From: Nocardia lijiangensis NBRC 108240
GTDB taxonomy: Bacteria; Actinomycetota; Actinomycetes; Mycobacteriales; Mycobacteriaceae
DNA length: 64,000 nt
Reading direction: 5' to 3'
Assembly: GCF_001613045.1 (NCBI RefSeq)
Contig: NZ_BDBP01000012.1
Coordinates: 83,032-147,031, forward strand
Under the pieces are notes generated by a model. That model saw only the letters and a program-made list of their open reading frames with translations, was not told the DNA's origin and did no database searches. This document shows positions 8,543 through 16,401 of the stretch, in pieces; within the stretch, counting starts at the first letter, position 1, and each line of letters opens with the position of its first letter. The position numbers were made by a program, and so were the translations under genes.

Positions 8543-8860
8543 GTGAGACCTGAAGTACAGGCTTTTGTCGCTGAGGGCGCCTTGCCGGATTGGGATGGCG
8601 ATGAGGCCGAGATCGATCGGCGGGCCGCACAGCTCGAGGCGATAACGGCGCCGGTGACAGCGGAGGAGGCAGCGGCACTCGCCGCCTGCTTCGGACCCGA
8701 CGACTACTACGGCATGGCTTGGTCGCTGTTGCACCTGATCGAGACAGGCCCCGGCTCGGTGTTCACGACTCGACCTTGCCTTGGCGCCAACGAGTGGCAC
8801 CACAGGCTCTGGGCGCGGGCCGTGAACGGCGGATTGGTGCCCGACGAGCCGACGGTCTGA
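8543..8860 (+). CDS. Hypothetical protein, 105 aa
   Basis: Small acidic protein starting at GTG (MRPEVQAFVAEGALPDWDGD). Predicted helices follow (EAEIDRRAAQLEAITAPVTA) and an aromatic segment GPDDYYGMAWSLLHLIETGPG. It ends with Trp/His-rich EWHHRLWARAVNGG. A GGGGGAAG site precedes the start. There is no signal peptide, membrane segment or recognised domain. Similar-looking short proteins occur as single genes in actinobacteria and some act as immunity proteins, but no neighbour here supports that. Confidence 0.6.
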   Translation: MRPEVQAFVAEGALPDWDGDEAEIDRRAAQLEAITAPVTAEEAAALAACFGPDDYYGMAWSLLHLIETGPGSVFTTRPCLGANEWHHRLWARAVNGGLVPDEPTV

Positions 8861-8952
8861 CAAATGTAGCCGTTGCGAGTTCTGCTGCCAGGTAAAGGAT
8901 CTCGCCGCGCATCGCAGCACCGAAATGAAGCGAGGGTGTTGAAGATCGAGGT

Positions 8953-9090
8953 GTGAACAACGAGATCGACACCCTCGCGACTGCACTGTATGCCAATACC
9001 GACGACCTGGTGAAGGCTGCGCCCGATATGGCTCCATGGCGTCCCGCGGTCGGGTTCGCGCCGCGGCTGACCGACGCCGAACTGCCCTGG
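8953..9090 (+). pseudogene. IS982-type transposase N-terminal fragment
   Basis: Reads MNNEIDTLATALYANTDDLV, KAAPDMAPWRPAVGFAPRLT and DAEL from a GTG start. This is the characteristic N-terminus of actinobacterial IS982-like DDE transposases (DTLATALY, DDLLK, LAPWRP-VG--P-L-DAELV). The homology breaks after about 46 codons, and a short unrelated tail ends the frame at 9180. No DDE catalytic residues are present and no terminal repeats were recognised. Confidence 0.65.
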
Positions 9091-9151
9091 CCTAAGCAAG
9101 GCCGACGAGGTGCACGATGCTCGGCATTGTCGGACGTTCCGCGCGGACGCC

Positions 9152-9178
9152 AACGGCCCGAGATAGCCTCGGGCCGTT
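9152..9178. terminator. Hairpin, 11-bp perfect stem
   Basis: AACGGCCCGAG, loop ATAGC, CTCGGGCCGTT. It lies about 90 bp downstream of the minus-strand DUF4870 gene and just after the transposase relic. There is no T-tract, as is common for actinobacterial terminators. Confidence 0.6.
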
Positions 9179-9266
9179 GATCTTTGGACTGTAGCATCTG
9201 GCCGCCGACTGGGGTGCCGACAGCATCCTCGATTGCGAAATCCAGCTGGGGACTTCGAATATGCCG

Positions 9267-9665
9267 CTACTTGACCGAGTTGGCCAACTGATCGGCATAT
9301 GGGGCAGTGAATTTTCCGACAATGGGAAGCTCTGCACGGACACCGCCGGTGTTGTTCGCCTGGATCATGGCCATGATCCAGACGACGACTGCGAAGACCG
9401 CGACTGCGAGTCCGGCGAGGCTGAAGATGATCCCCAGGACTCCGAGGAGCGAGCCGGCGATGCTCAGAACAATATTGACCACCGAAACCGCCCCGAAGAA
9501 GACGATCGATTGCGAGGCATGGAATTTCACATCGGGATCGTTCTTTCCCACAAATAGGAAGATGATTCCCGTGAGCCACCCCAGTGCGTACGACAGGATC
9601 GCGCTGGTCTTTTTGTCCAGGCCAGCGGACTGCGGTTGGTTCGTGGGAGGTTGAGAAGATGTCAT
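9267..9665 (-). CDS. DUF4870 membrane protein
   Basis: Integral membrane protein of 132 residues. The N-terminus is a Pro/Gln-rich cytoplasmic tail (MTSSQPPTNQPQSAGLDKKT). The helices are TSAILSYALGWLTGIIFLFV, ASQSIVFFGAVSVVNIVLSI and IIFSLAGLAVAVFAVVVWIM. The motif FVGKNDPDVKFHASQSIVFF is diagnostic of DUF4870 (TIGR/Tic20-like small membrane proteins of unknown function). Start taken at the inner Met before SSQPP, because the frame upstream has no site. It stands alone and is followed by a hairpin terminator. Confidence 0.85.
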   Translation of the reverse strand: MTSSQPPTNQPQSAGLDKKTSAILSYALGWLTGIIFLFVGKNDPDVKFHASQSIVFFGAVSVVNIVLSIAGSLLGVLGIIFSLAGLAVAVFAVVVWIMAMIQANNTGGVRAELPIVGKFTAPYADQLANSVK

Positions 9666-10077
9666 GGGGTCAGTAGATGCCGCGCGCGCCACCTACCGAT
9701 CCCAGGTTTCAGCACGAACCCACAGGTCGCGGGCCGGCCGGCGACCGGGATCCTGGACGTGGTTCTCTCGACGAGATGACTGCCAACGACCTCGAAATGC
9801 CTGGGTGATGGCTCATTACACAATCGAGCACCGAAAAGCCGCAGAGTAGCCAAGTCGGTCTCCGAGCAAGGGCCGCTGCACGGTCATCGTCATGCAGCGG
9901 TGTGTTCGGTCGGTCTCGAATCAATACAGCCACCTGAAGGTCGCCTGCCCCGCGCCGGCCGATTCGCTCAGCGGGGTATGCGGCATTTCAGTGCGTTCGG
10001 CGGGCTTCGGATAGTCACGGTCCGTTGGTTCTGGGAAGCCTGCATCCGATGCCCAATGCTCAACATCAACCCAAAAA
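9666..10077. other. Intergenic stretch with one 8-bp inverted repeat
   Basis: No credible gene was seen on either strand. The only structure noted is CCGCTGCA (9873-9880) with TGCAGCGG (9893-9900) separated by 12 bp. Confidence 0.35.
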
Positions 10078-10302
10078 ATGCTGTCACGCTTGGGCAAGAT
10101 CGAAGAAGACCTGGTTGCGCGCCGGGCGCGCGCCGAACACGAGGCCTGGCTCGGCGAGATCGAAGGGATCGATCGGACGTTGTCCTTCTTGCGGCAAAAG
10201 CGCTCGGAGACAGAGCGATTGGCCCGGCTGGCACCGGCCGGGCCAATCGTGATCACCGCGGGGCCATCCACGGGACTGCGTTGTGAGCAAAGCTCTGCTT
10301 GA
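10078..10302 (+). CDS. Small charged helical protein resembling integrase-associated accessory proteins
   Basis: A 74-codon frame starts MLSRLGKIEEDLVARRARAE and continues HEAWLGEIEGIDRTLSFLRQ KR (shown in two parts). It is almost entirely helical and charged, likely a coiled coil. From memory it resembles the short protein encoded at the end of actinobacterial tyrosine-recombinase operons. The C-terminal part (PAGPIVITAGPSTGLRCEQSSA) looks unrelated, so the frame may be truncated. No clear ribosome site is present. With the integrase relic 5 kb to the left, this may be another surviving piece of a mobile module. Confidence 0.4.
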   Translation: MLSRLGKIEEDLVARRARAEHEAWLGEIEGIDRTLSFLRQKRSETERLARLAPAGPIVITAGPSTGLRCEQSSA

Positions 10303-10581
10303 CCGGCACCAGGTCGGCATGATCATCCAAGGCCGTGATCGTGACCCCACCAAGCCAGCGCATCTTCCACAGGCTGACGACGCCGGCAGCCATGCCTCGG
10401 GCTTAGTTCGCTGGAGCGCTGCGACGGGCATCCCGCCCCAACCAACGTCCGTATGCCGCCGGGCGCGGTGCCCAACGGTCACACGACCGCACCTGGGGTT
10501 CGACGGTCGCCGGCCGTGTCGCGGGGTTTGGGGCGGACCCCGCGACCAGCTACCGGCTGCACTGCGCCGACCACGCACTCG

Positions 10582-10859
10582 TCAAGCGGCGTCGAGGGCC
10601 GCAGTGATCTTGCGGGCCATCGCGGCCACGGCGGGGCCAGGCTCGCCCTTGCCGGGTCCGGTGGTGGCTTCGATGGCGATCAGGACGGTGTCGCGGAAAT
10701 TGTCGGCTTCGCCTGGATGCTGGTCGCGGAGCAGGTTCATGGCGGTGGTGAGGGCGGGCAGTACCTGGTCGGCGAGTTCGGCGACGGACTTGCCGTGCAG
10801 GTGGATGTCACACCGGTGTTGCAGCACAGCGCGGGTTCGAAGATCTCTACGGTCGGCAC
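10582..10859 (-). pseudogene. ArsD-like start joined to an unrelated frame
   Basis: A GTG at 10859, with AGGGAAG upstream and 17 bp after the arsC stop, begins VPTVEIFEPALCCNTGV. This is the N-terminus of the arsenite metallochaperone ArsD, including its Cys pair (CC). The expected CG continuation is lost and the frame then degenerates. From a point overlapping the Cys pair a different frame is open for 81 codons to 10582; it includes VAELADQVLPALTTAMNLLR and ends KITAALDAA, with good coding composition but no recognised domain. It is either a broken arsD fused to a foreign fragment, or a separate small gene translated by frameshift or internal start (ATG at 10827). Confidence 0.5.
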
Positions 10860-10876
10860 AATGACTTCCCTGGGGA

Positions 10877-11287
10877 TCAGGCGTGAGTGGGCAGCAGTTC
10901 GGCGATGAGAGCCTCGACGCGTGAGCGGATCTCGTCGCGAATCGGGCGCACCGCTTCGACGCCTTTGCCTGCCGGGTCCTCGAGTTGCCAGTCGCGGTAG
11001 CTCACGCCGGGCAGCACCGGGCAGGTATCGCCGCAACCCATGGTGATCACCACATCGGAGGTCTCTACCGCGTCGTAGGTGAGGATCTTCGGGAACTGGG
11101 TGGTGATGTCGATCCCGAGTTCCTTCATCGCCGCCACGGCGGCGGGATTCAACGACTCGGCCGGAGCGCTGCCCGCCGAGCGCACCTCGATCGCCCCACC
11201 AGCCAGATGTGCCAGGAAGCCGGCGGCCATCTGCGAGCGTCCGGCGTTGTGGACGCAGACGAACAGAACACTGGGTTTGGATGCCAT
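10877..11287 (-). CDS. arsC: Arsenate reductase, low-molecular-weight phosphatase type
   Basis: Cytoplasmic arsenate reductase of 136 residues, reducing As(V) to As(III). The phosphatase-like P-loop CVHNAGRSQMA (residues 11-21) has the catalytic Cys and Arg. Further features are SAGSAP, DVVITMGCGDTCP with the second Cys pair, and an Asp in WQLEDPAGKG. The family uses thioredoxin or mycothiol as reductant; which one cannot be read from the sequence. The gene follows the aquaporin gene by 15 bp in the same operon. Having no ACR3/ArsB pump in this operon, it presumably relies on the aquaporin for As(III) exit. Confidence 0.92.
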   Translation of the reverse strand: MASKPSVLFVCVHNAGRSQMAAGFLAHLAGGAIEVRSAGSAPAESLNPAAVAAMKELGIDITTQFPKILTYDAVETSDVVITMGCGDTCPVLPGVSYRDWQLEDPAGKGVEAVRPIRDEIRSRVEALIAELLPTHA

Positions 11288-11302
11288 GTGAGGGTGTTCC
11301 TT

Positions 11303-12046
11303 TCAGACCTGAGAGAGCTTTTCGGACTCGGCGTTCTCGTGGGGAACGACGACGTTGTCCGCGGTCGCGGCGCTACCGGGATACAGCCACACGATCAACG
11401 CCACACCCAGCACCGCGCCGAGGACTTGTGCGCCGATGAAGGCGGGCACCGAGCCCGGAGCGATACCGGCGAAGGTGTCGGAGAACATCCGGCCCACCGT
11501 GACCGCAGGATTGGCGAAGGAGGTCGAACTCGTGAACCAGTACGCCGCCCCGATATAGGCGCCTACTGCTGCCGCCGACATCGCTGCCCGGCCTGTGCGT
11601 GCCAGCGCGAAAATCACCGCCAGCAACCCCGCCGTGGCCACCACCTCACCGACTACATGACCATCGCTGACGCGGTCATGGGTGGAAACTTGGAACGCGC
11701 CTACCTCGAACATGACATTGGCCAGCACCGCCCCGACCGAGCACCCAGCAACCTGCGCGACGATGTAGGCCAAGACCTCCCCGCCACGGAGGCCGGTACC
11801 GCTGTGGCACCCGATCCACCAATCTGCCAGCGAGACAACGGGATTGAAGTGCGCGCCCGAGACCGGCCCGAATACCAGAATCAGCACGCCGAGACCGAAC
11901 ACCGTCGCCGTCGAGTTCTCCAGCAACTGCAAACCGGTATTGCCGGGGGAGAGCTGTTGGGCGGCGATCCCGGAACCGACGACTACCGCGACCAGCAACG
12001 CGCTGCCCACGAACTCCGCGACCAGCCGCCGCGCCAACCCGGTCAC
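11303..12046 (-). CDS. Aquaglyceroporin (MIP family), probable arsenite channel
   Basis: Membrane channel of about 247 residues with six hydrophobic helices and the two MIP half-helix motifs HFNPVVSLADW (first NPA box altered to NPV) and SFANPAVTVGRMF (second, intact). It starts at GTG (reading MTGLARRLVAEFVGSALLVA), which overlaps the arsR stop by 4 bp. The order arsR-MIP-arsC is the same as the aqpS operon known from Sinorhizobium, where As(III) made by ArsC leaves by downhill flow through the channel. That function is transferred by context; water or glycerol transport alone is possible. Confidence 0.85.
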   Translation of the reverse strand: MTGLARRLVAEFVGSALLVAVVVGSGIAAQQLSPGNTGLQLLENSTATVFGLGVLILVFGPVSGAHFNPVVSLADWWIGCHSGTGLRGGEVLAYIVAQVAGCSVGAVLANVMFEVGAFQVSTHDRVSDGHVVGEVVATAGLLAVIFALARTGRAAMSAAAVGAYIGAAYWFTSSTSFANPAVTVGRMFSDTFAGIAPGSVPAFIGAQVLGAVLGVALIVWLYPGSAATADNVVVPHENAESEKLSQV

Positions 12047-12411
12047 CGCGCATCCTCCGGCGTCATCGCGGCCAGGAACGCCGAAACCTGCTCCAAGACG
12101 GCGGGCTCGACGCGGTAGTACACCCACGACGCGCGACGTTCGCTGCTGAGCAGACCTGCTTCACGCAGCACTTTCAGGTGATGCGAGATCGTCGGCTGGG
12201 TTACGTCGATGCCCTCGGACAGGTCGCACACGCACGCTTCGTGATCGGCGCGGCTGGCGACCGCGCTCAGTACCCGCAGCCGAACCGGATCCGACAATGC
12301 CTTGAATGCGGCTGCCAGGGGAACCGCGGACTCGGCCGACAACGGTGGGCGCAGCACCGGGGACGGTGCGCACTCCTGCACCGGCGTGATCGCCAGCTGC
12401 GATTTAGACAT
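12043..12411 (-). CDS. arsR: ArsR-family arsenite-responsive repressor
   Basis: Winged-helix repressor of 122 residues. It carries the metal site ACVCDLSEGI (Cys 60 and 62, the classical ELCVCDL position) with a third Cys near residue 14. The recognition helix is VTQPTISHHLKVLREAGLL, followed by RRASWVYYRVEP. It binds the operator until As(III)/Sb(III) binds the cysteines. The ATG at 12411 was chosen because a -10 box ends 6 nt upstream and a 32-bp palindrome covers the start. It is the first gene of the aquaporin-arsC operon, with a GTGA overlap to the next gene. Confidence 0.92.
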   Translation of the reverse strand: MSKSQLAITPVQECAPSPVLRPPLSAESAVPLAAAFKALSDPVRLRVLSAVASRADHEACVCDLSEGIDVTQPTISHHLKVLREAGLLSSERRASWVYYRVEPAVLEQVSAFLAAMTPEDAR

Positions 12412-12446
12412 AGGTCGATATTGACCGATGTCTAATCGATGGGCAA
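12404..12446 (-). promoter_or_regulatory. arsR promoter and operator, predicted leaderless
   Basis: The operator is TTAGACAT (12404-12411), 16 bp, ATGTCTAA (12428-12435), with inner arms GGTC and GACC. On the minus strand the -35 is TTGCCC (12446-12441) and the spacer 17 bp. The -10 is CAATAT (12423-12418), ending 6 nt before the ATG at 12411. The palindrome covers the -10 and the start codon. Confidence 0.65.
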
Positions 12447-12480
12447 GCAAACTTCGGGTGAACTTCCCTCGCCGCCGTGA

Positions 12481-13338
12481 TCAGGTGACGGGACTGCGGC
12501 GTTCGAGCAGGACGGTGTCGCGCCAGGTGCCGTGGTGTTGGGCGATGCGTTCGCGTACGCCGATGGTGCGATATCCGGCGGAGTGGTGCAGGGCGATGCC
12601 GGCGCGGTTCTCGGGGAATATCGAGGTCTGCAAGGTCCAGAGTCCGGCTTCGTCGGCGGCGATGACCTGCTTGTGCAGCAGCGCCTTTCCGACACCGCGT
12701 CCGCGCATGTCCTCGGCGACGTAGACGGAGTTCTCCGCGACCCCGCCGTAGTAGTCACGCTGCGAGACCGGGCGCAGCGTCGCCCATCCGACCACGGCGC
12801 CGTCGATCTCGGCGACCCAGCGATGTCCGGGCAGCCATTCGGCGTCGAGGGCGTCGCGGCCGGGGACCTCGGTGGCGAAAGTGGCGTTACCGGTCGCAAT
12901 GCCTTCGCCGTAGATGCGTAGGACGGGGTCCCAGTCGGCGTCGGTCATCGCACGCACGGAGACGTCCTCGGGGAGGTCGGTGGGGCAGCAGGGCCGCTGG
13001 GTGAGTACGCCCATGACAGCGTCGGCGGCATGCGGCAGGCCAGTGCAGCAGGCGGGGTTGACCATCACCACGGTGGAGGTGCGGTCCTTATGGACGCTGA
13101 CGAACCCGACGTCGGCGAGCTTGCGCACGTGATGCGACACCGTGGGCTGTCCGATGCCGAGGGCTTCGGTGAGTTCGCCGATGGTGATCCCGGCCGGGCG
13201 GCTGGCGACCTGGTGCAGCAGCCGTACCCGTGTCGGGTCGGCCAGGCAGGCGAACCACGCGGCGTACGTGCTCGCGTCGCTGGTCGAGAGCGCATCGAGG
13301 CGCTCGGTGCGCAGGACGGGCATCTCGAGATCGGTCAT
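12481..13338 (-). CDS. ArsR-ArsN fusion: metalloregulator with C-terminal GNAT acetyltransferase
   Basis: Two-domain protein of 285 residues. Residues 25-115 form an ArsR winged helix (FACLADPTRVRLLHQVASRP, recognition helix GIGQPTVSHHVRKLADVGFV) with Cys pairs NPACCTG (97-98) and QRPCCPT (117-118) as likely As(III) ligands. Residues 125-285 form a GNAT domain of the ArsN/phosphinothricin acetyltransferase type, with IYGEGIATGNATF, the acetyl-CoA motif RGRGVGKALLHK, and FPENRAGIALHHSAGYR. ArsN1 proteins acetylate arsinothricin, and ArsR-ArsN fusions are known. The start at MTDLEMPVL is placed 6 nt after a TACAAT box. It is divergent from a flavoprotein, with shared operator repeats between. 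Confidence 0.88.
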   Translation of the reverse strand: MTDLEMPVLRTERLDALSTSDASTYAAWFACLADPTRVRLLHQVASRPAGITIGELTEALGIGQPTVSHHVRKLADVGFVSVHKDRTSTVVMVNPACCTGLPHAADAVMGVLTQRPCCPTDLPEDVSVRAMTDADWDPVLRIYGEGIATGNATFATEVPGRDALDAEWLPGHRWVAEIDGAVVGWATLRPVSQRDYYGGVAENSVYVAEDMRGRGVGKALLHKQVIAADEAGLWTLQTSIFPENRAGIALHHSAGYRTIGVRERIAQHHGTWRDTVLLERRSPVT

Positions 13339-13348
13339 CACACGATTG

Positions 13349-13425
13349 TATCGACGATCATCGATGGTTGCATTCATCGATGACCGTCGATACAGTTCGA
13401 AGTTGATTGATCGATGACCGTCGAT
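13349..13425. promoter_or_regulatory. Three operator half-sites between arsR-arsN and the flavoprotein gene
   Basis: TATCGACGATCATCGATG (13349-13366) and CATCGATGACCGTCGATA (13375-13392) form an inverted repeat with 17 of 18 matching positions and an 8-bp centre. A third copy, TCGATGACCGTCGAT, lies at 13411-13425, next to the flavoprotein RBS. A minus-strand -10 TACAAT (13350-13345) overlaps the first arm. Confidence 0.65.
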
Positions 13426-13439
13426 GAAAGGATCGGATC

Positions 13440-14792
13440 ATGAACGAACTGCCTGTCGTCGTAGTAGGAGCAGGACCGATCGGCCTGGCCGCCGCCGCTC
13501 AACTCCGCGAACGTGAGCTCCCTGTTGTGGTATTCGAACGCGGTGCCGCCGCCGGGGCCGCGGTGTCGCAGTGGAACCACGTGCGCGTGTTCTCCCGCTG
13601 GGGCGAACTCATCGACCCCGCGGCGCGCCGCCTCCTCGACACCACCGGCTGGAGCGCCCCCGCCGAGAACAGCTACCCGACCGGGCAGGACTGGGCCCGT
13701 GACTACCTGATTCCCCTGGCCACCGCGCTCGGCGACATCGTGCGCGTGGGCACCGAGGTCGTCGGCGTGGCCCGTCGTGGGCGTGACCTGGTCGTGGACT
13801 CCGGCCGCGACAGCGAACCGCTGTCGGTGCACATCCGCGACGCCGACGGCACCGAGGACCGGGTGCTGGCGCGTGCGGTGATCGATGCCTCCGGCACCTG
13901 GGGCACACCGAATCCCCTTGGCGGTGAAGGACTTCCGGCGCTCGGGGAAGCCGCTGCTGGTGAGGTGATCGAGCACCGGGTGCCCGACCTCGACAATCCA
14001 CAGGTGCGTGCCCGCTACGCCGGACGCCACATCGTGATCGCCGGAAGCGGGCATTCCGCGCTCACCGCCATCGTTGCTCTGGCCGGGCTCGCCGAGAGGG
14101 AGCCGGGGACCCTCATCAGTTGGGTGCTGCGTCGTGGGGATGTCGCCGACACCTTCGGCGGCGGCGCGGCCGATCAGTTGCCCGCGCGGGGCGCGCTGGG
14201 ACAGCGGGCGAAGGCAGCGGTGGAGGCCGGGCATCTGCGGGTGGTGACCGGATTCCGCACCGCCGCGATCGAACCCGACACCAGCGGCCGCTACTCCCTG
14301 GTCTCCGACACCGGGCAGCGCCTCGAGGATGTGGATCGGGTGGTGGTGTTGACCGGGTTCCGGCCCGACCTGTCGTGGCTGTCGGAGATCCGCCTCGGCC
14401 TCGATCCAGTCCTACAAGCCCCAACCCAGCTGGCACCGTTGATCGACCCGAACGTGCACTCCTGCGGCACCGTCTACCCCCACGGCGTCACCGAACTCTC
14501 CCACCCGGAACCGAACGTGTATCTGGCCGGGATGAAAAGCTACGGCCGCGCCCCGACCTTCCTGGCGATGACCGGCTACGAACAGGTCCGCTCCATCGCC
14601 GCCGCTCTGGCCGGTGACCACGAATCGGCCACCCGCGTCGAACTCAGCTTGCCCGACACCGGCGTCTGCGGTGGTGCCGGAGTCTTCGACGACCCCAACT
14701 CCGCCACCGCGGACAATGCCGACAGTGGTGGTGGCTGCTGCGGTACATCGCAACCGGAGTTGATCACCCTGACCGCCCCCGCGCGGGTGTGA
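13440..14792 (+). CDS. FAD/NAD(P)-binding flavoprotein of the ars island (monooxygenase-like)
   Basis: Two-dinucleotide-binding flavoprotein of 450 residues. The FAD motif is VVVVGAGPIGLAAAAQLRER at the N-terminus, the second Rossmann motif is IVIAGSGHSALTAI (about 198-211), and the third is VVVLTGFRPDLSWL. It resembles flavin-containing monooxygenases and the ArsO type linked to arsenic operons. The Cys-rich tail DTGVCGGAGVF and DSGGGCCGTSQPE is unusual for the family and could sense or bind arsenic. AAAGGATC precedes the ATG. It is divergent from the ArsR-ArsN fusion and followed 4 bp later by an MFS exporter, so it probably modifies an arsenical. The exact reaction is unknown. Confidence 0.75.
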   Translation: MNELPVVVVGAGPIGLAAAAQLRERELPVVVFERGAAAGAAVSQWNHVRVFSRWGELIDPAARRLLDTTGWSAPAENSYPTGQDWARDYLIPLATALGDIVRVGTEVVGVARRGRDLVVDSGRDSEPLSVHIRDADGTEDRVLARAVIDASGTWGTPNPLGGEGLPALGEAAAGEVIEHRVPDLDNPQVRARYAGRHIVIAGSGHSALTAIVALAGLAEREPGTLISWVLRRGDVADTFGGGAADQLPARGALGQRAKAAVEAGHLRVVTGFRTAAIEPDTSGRYSLVSDTGQRLEDVDRVVVLTGFRPDLSWLSEIRLGLDPVLQAPTQLAPLIDPNVHSCGTVYPHGVTELSHPEPNVYLAGMKSYGRAPTFLAMTGYEQVRSIAAALAGDHESATRVELSLPDTGVCGGAGVFDDPNSATADNADSGGGCCGTSQPELITLTAPARV

Positions 14793-14796
14793 CCCG

Positions 14797-16014
14797 TTGA
14801 ACGACATCACTGTTGCCCCGCAGACCGGTGGCCTCACCGCTGCCGGTCTGCGGCGGGTGCTGACGATCCTGTGCCTGACCGAGATCACCAGCTGGGGAAT
14901 CCTCTACTACGCCTTTCCCGTCCTGTCGGTCTCGATCACCGAGGACACCGGCTGGTCGGCACCGACCATCACCGCAGCCTTCTCCCTGAGCCAACTCGCG
15001 GCCGCGCTCACCGGAATCCCGGTCGGACGCCTCGTCGACCGCATCGGCCCCCGCGCCATCATGACCCTCGGATCCATCCTCGCCATCCCCTCGCTCGTCG
15101 TCGTGGCGACCGCACCGAACCTGGTGCTGTTCTTCATCGGGTGGATCGCCGCCGGGATCGCGATGGGCGCGGTGCTCTACCCACCCGCCTTCGCCGCGCT
15201 GACCCGCTGGTACGGGACCGGGCATGTGAAAGCGTTGATGATCCTGACCCTGGCCGCCGGACTTGCCAGCACCGTCTTCGCGCCCCTGACCGCCGCACTG
15301 GTGCAGCACGCCGATTGGCGCGCAACCTATCTCGTCCTCGCCGCAGTTCTGGCCATGGTGACGATCCCCGCCCACTGGATCGGCTTGCACGGACCCTGGC
15401 CGGAACCGCCCCCACCGGCCAACAGCTTCCACGCCGACCACAATGCCGTGTCGCGCAGTCCCGCGTTCCTGGCACTGGTGATCGCCCTGAGCTTGGGTGC
15501 GTTCACCGCCTTCGCCGGGGTATTCAACCTGGTGCCGCTGCTGATCGAACGCGGATTCTCCCCGGCGCTGGCCGCGCTCACCCTCGGTCTCGGCGGCGCC
15601 GGACAAGTCCTCGGCCGCATCGGCTACCTCCCACTCGCTGCCGCCACCGGCCCCCGCCCCCGCATCGTCGCGGCCTTCGCCGCGACCGCCGCCACGACCG
15701 CACTGCTCGGACTCGGCACCACCGTCATGGTCCTGATCGGCGTCTCTATCGGTGCCGGGCTCGTGCGCGGGATCATGACCCTCATCCAGGCCACCGCGAT
15801 CACCGAACGTTGGGGCGCAACACATTACGGCCGCCTCAACGGACTCATGTCCGCGCCGGTGGTCATCGTCATGGCGTTGGCGCCGTGGGCGGGCACCGCC
15901 CTCACCCGCGTGACGGGCAGCTACGCCAACACCTACCTCGTTCTCGCCGCCCTGGCCGTCGTCGCCGCGACCGTCGCGCTCGCCTCCACACCCCGCCACG
16001 ACCTACCCATCTGA
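14797..16014 (+). CDS. MFS transporter in the ars island
   Basis: Major facilitator permease of 405 residues with about 12 hydrophobic helices. It begins at TTG (reading MNDITVAPQTGGLTAAGLRR). The MFS loop 2-3 motif appears as GIPVGRLVDRIGPRAIMTLG (about residues 66-85), and the repeat-half landmark GQVLGRIGYLPLA lies in the second half. The gene begins 4 bp after the flavoprotein stop and is likely co-transcribed under the ArsR-ArsN operators. A role in exporting an arsenical or its modified product is inferred from the neighbours only. It is not clearly ArsJ, because the companion GAPDH gene is absent. Confidence 0.8.
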   Translation: MNDITVAPQTGGLTAAGLRRVLTILCLTEITSWGILYYAFPVLSVSITEDTGWSAPTITAAFSLSQLAAALTGIPVGRLVDRIGPRAIMTLGSILAIPSLVVVATAPNLVLFFIGWIAAGIAMGAVLYPPAFAALTRWYGTGHVKALMILTLAAGLASTVFAPLTAALVQHADWRATYLVLAAVLAMVTIPAHWIGLHGPWPEPPPPANSFHADHNAVSRSPAFLALVIALSLGAFTAFAGVFNLVPLLIERGFSPALAALTLGLGGAGQVLGRIGYLPLAAATGPRPRIVAAFAATAATTALLGLGTTVMVLIGVSIGAGLVRGIMTLIQATAITERWGATHYGRLNGLMSAPVVIVMALAPWAGTALTRVTGSYANTYLVLAALAVVAATVALASTPRHDLPI

Positions 16015-16032
16015 TCCTCGAGGACACAACCA

Positions 16033-16401
16033 GTGACCACCGGCTACGACGCCCTCGTCATCGGTGGCGGCCAATCAGGACTGGCCGCCACCCACCACCT
16101 GCGCAAACACGGCCTCACCGTCGCCCTGCTGGAAGCAGGACCCGAACCCGTCGGGTCCTGGCCGCACTACTACGACAGCCTCACCCTGTTCTCACCCGCC
16201 CGATACAGTGCCCTGCCCGGCCTGCTGTTCCCCGGCGACCCCGACCACTACCCACACCGCGACGACGTCATCGACGATCTACGCCAGTACGCGAAAACTC
16301 TCGACGCCGACATCCACACCCACCAGCGCGTCGACACCGTCACCCACAACGGCCACCTGTTCACCGCCCACACCGACACCGGGGCCAGCTTCACCGCACC
16401 C
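16033..16401 (+). pseudogene. Truncated ArsO-type flavin monooxygenase (N-terminal 123 aa)
   Basis: From GTG 16033 the frame reads MTTGYDALVIGGGQSGLAAT (FAD motif), then GSWPHYYDSLTLFSPARYSA and LPGLLFPGDPDHYPHRDDVI, a pattern diagnostic of ArsO-type flavoproteins. Similarity continues to GASFTAP (about residue 123), where the family normally goes on with V-A-TG-F. Here the frame instead continues into Arg/Ser-rich unrelated sequence to 16569. More than half of the protein, including the NAD(P) domain, is missing, so it is probably inactive. It is the third gene of the flavoprotein-MFS operon, cut by a rearrangement. Confidence 0.75.

Noticed and set aside
10290..10440. Minus-strand 46-codon frame MAAGVVSLWKMRWLGGVTIT
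   Set aside because: No ribosome site and no recognised relatives; could be a decayed fragment, but not supportable.
13374..14234. Long minus-strand open frame opposite the ars flavoprotein
   Set aside because: Shadow of the high-GC codon bias of the plus-strand gene; no ribosome site and no family-like sequence.
14764..15999. Glycine/aspartate-rich 411-codon frame opposite the MFS gene
   Set aside because: Composition (runs of G, D, R) is the mirror of a membrane-protein gene; the plus-strand MFS is clearly real.
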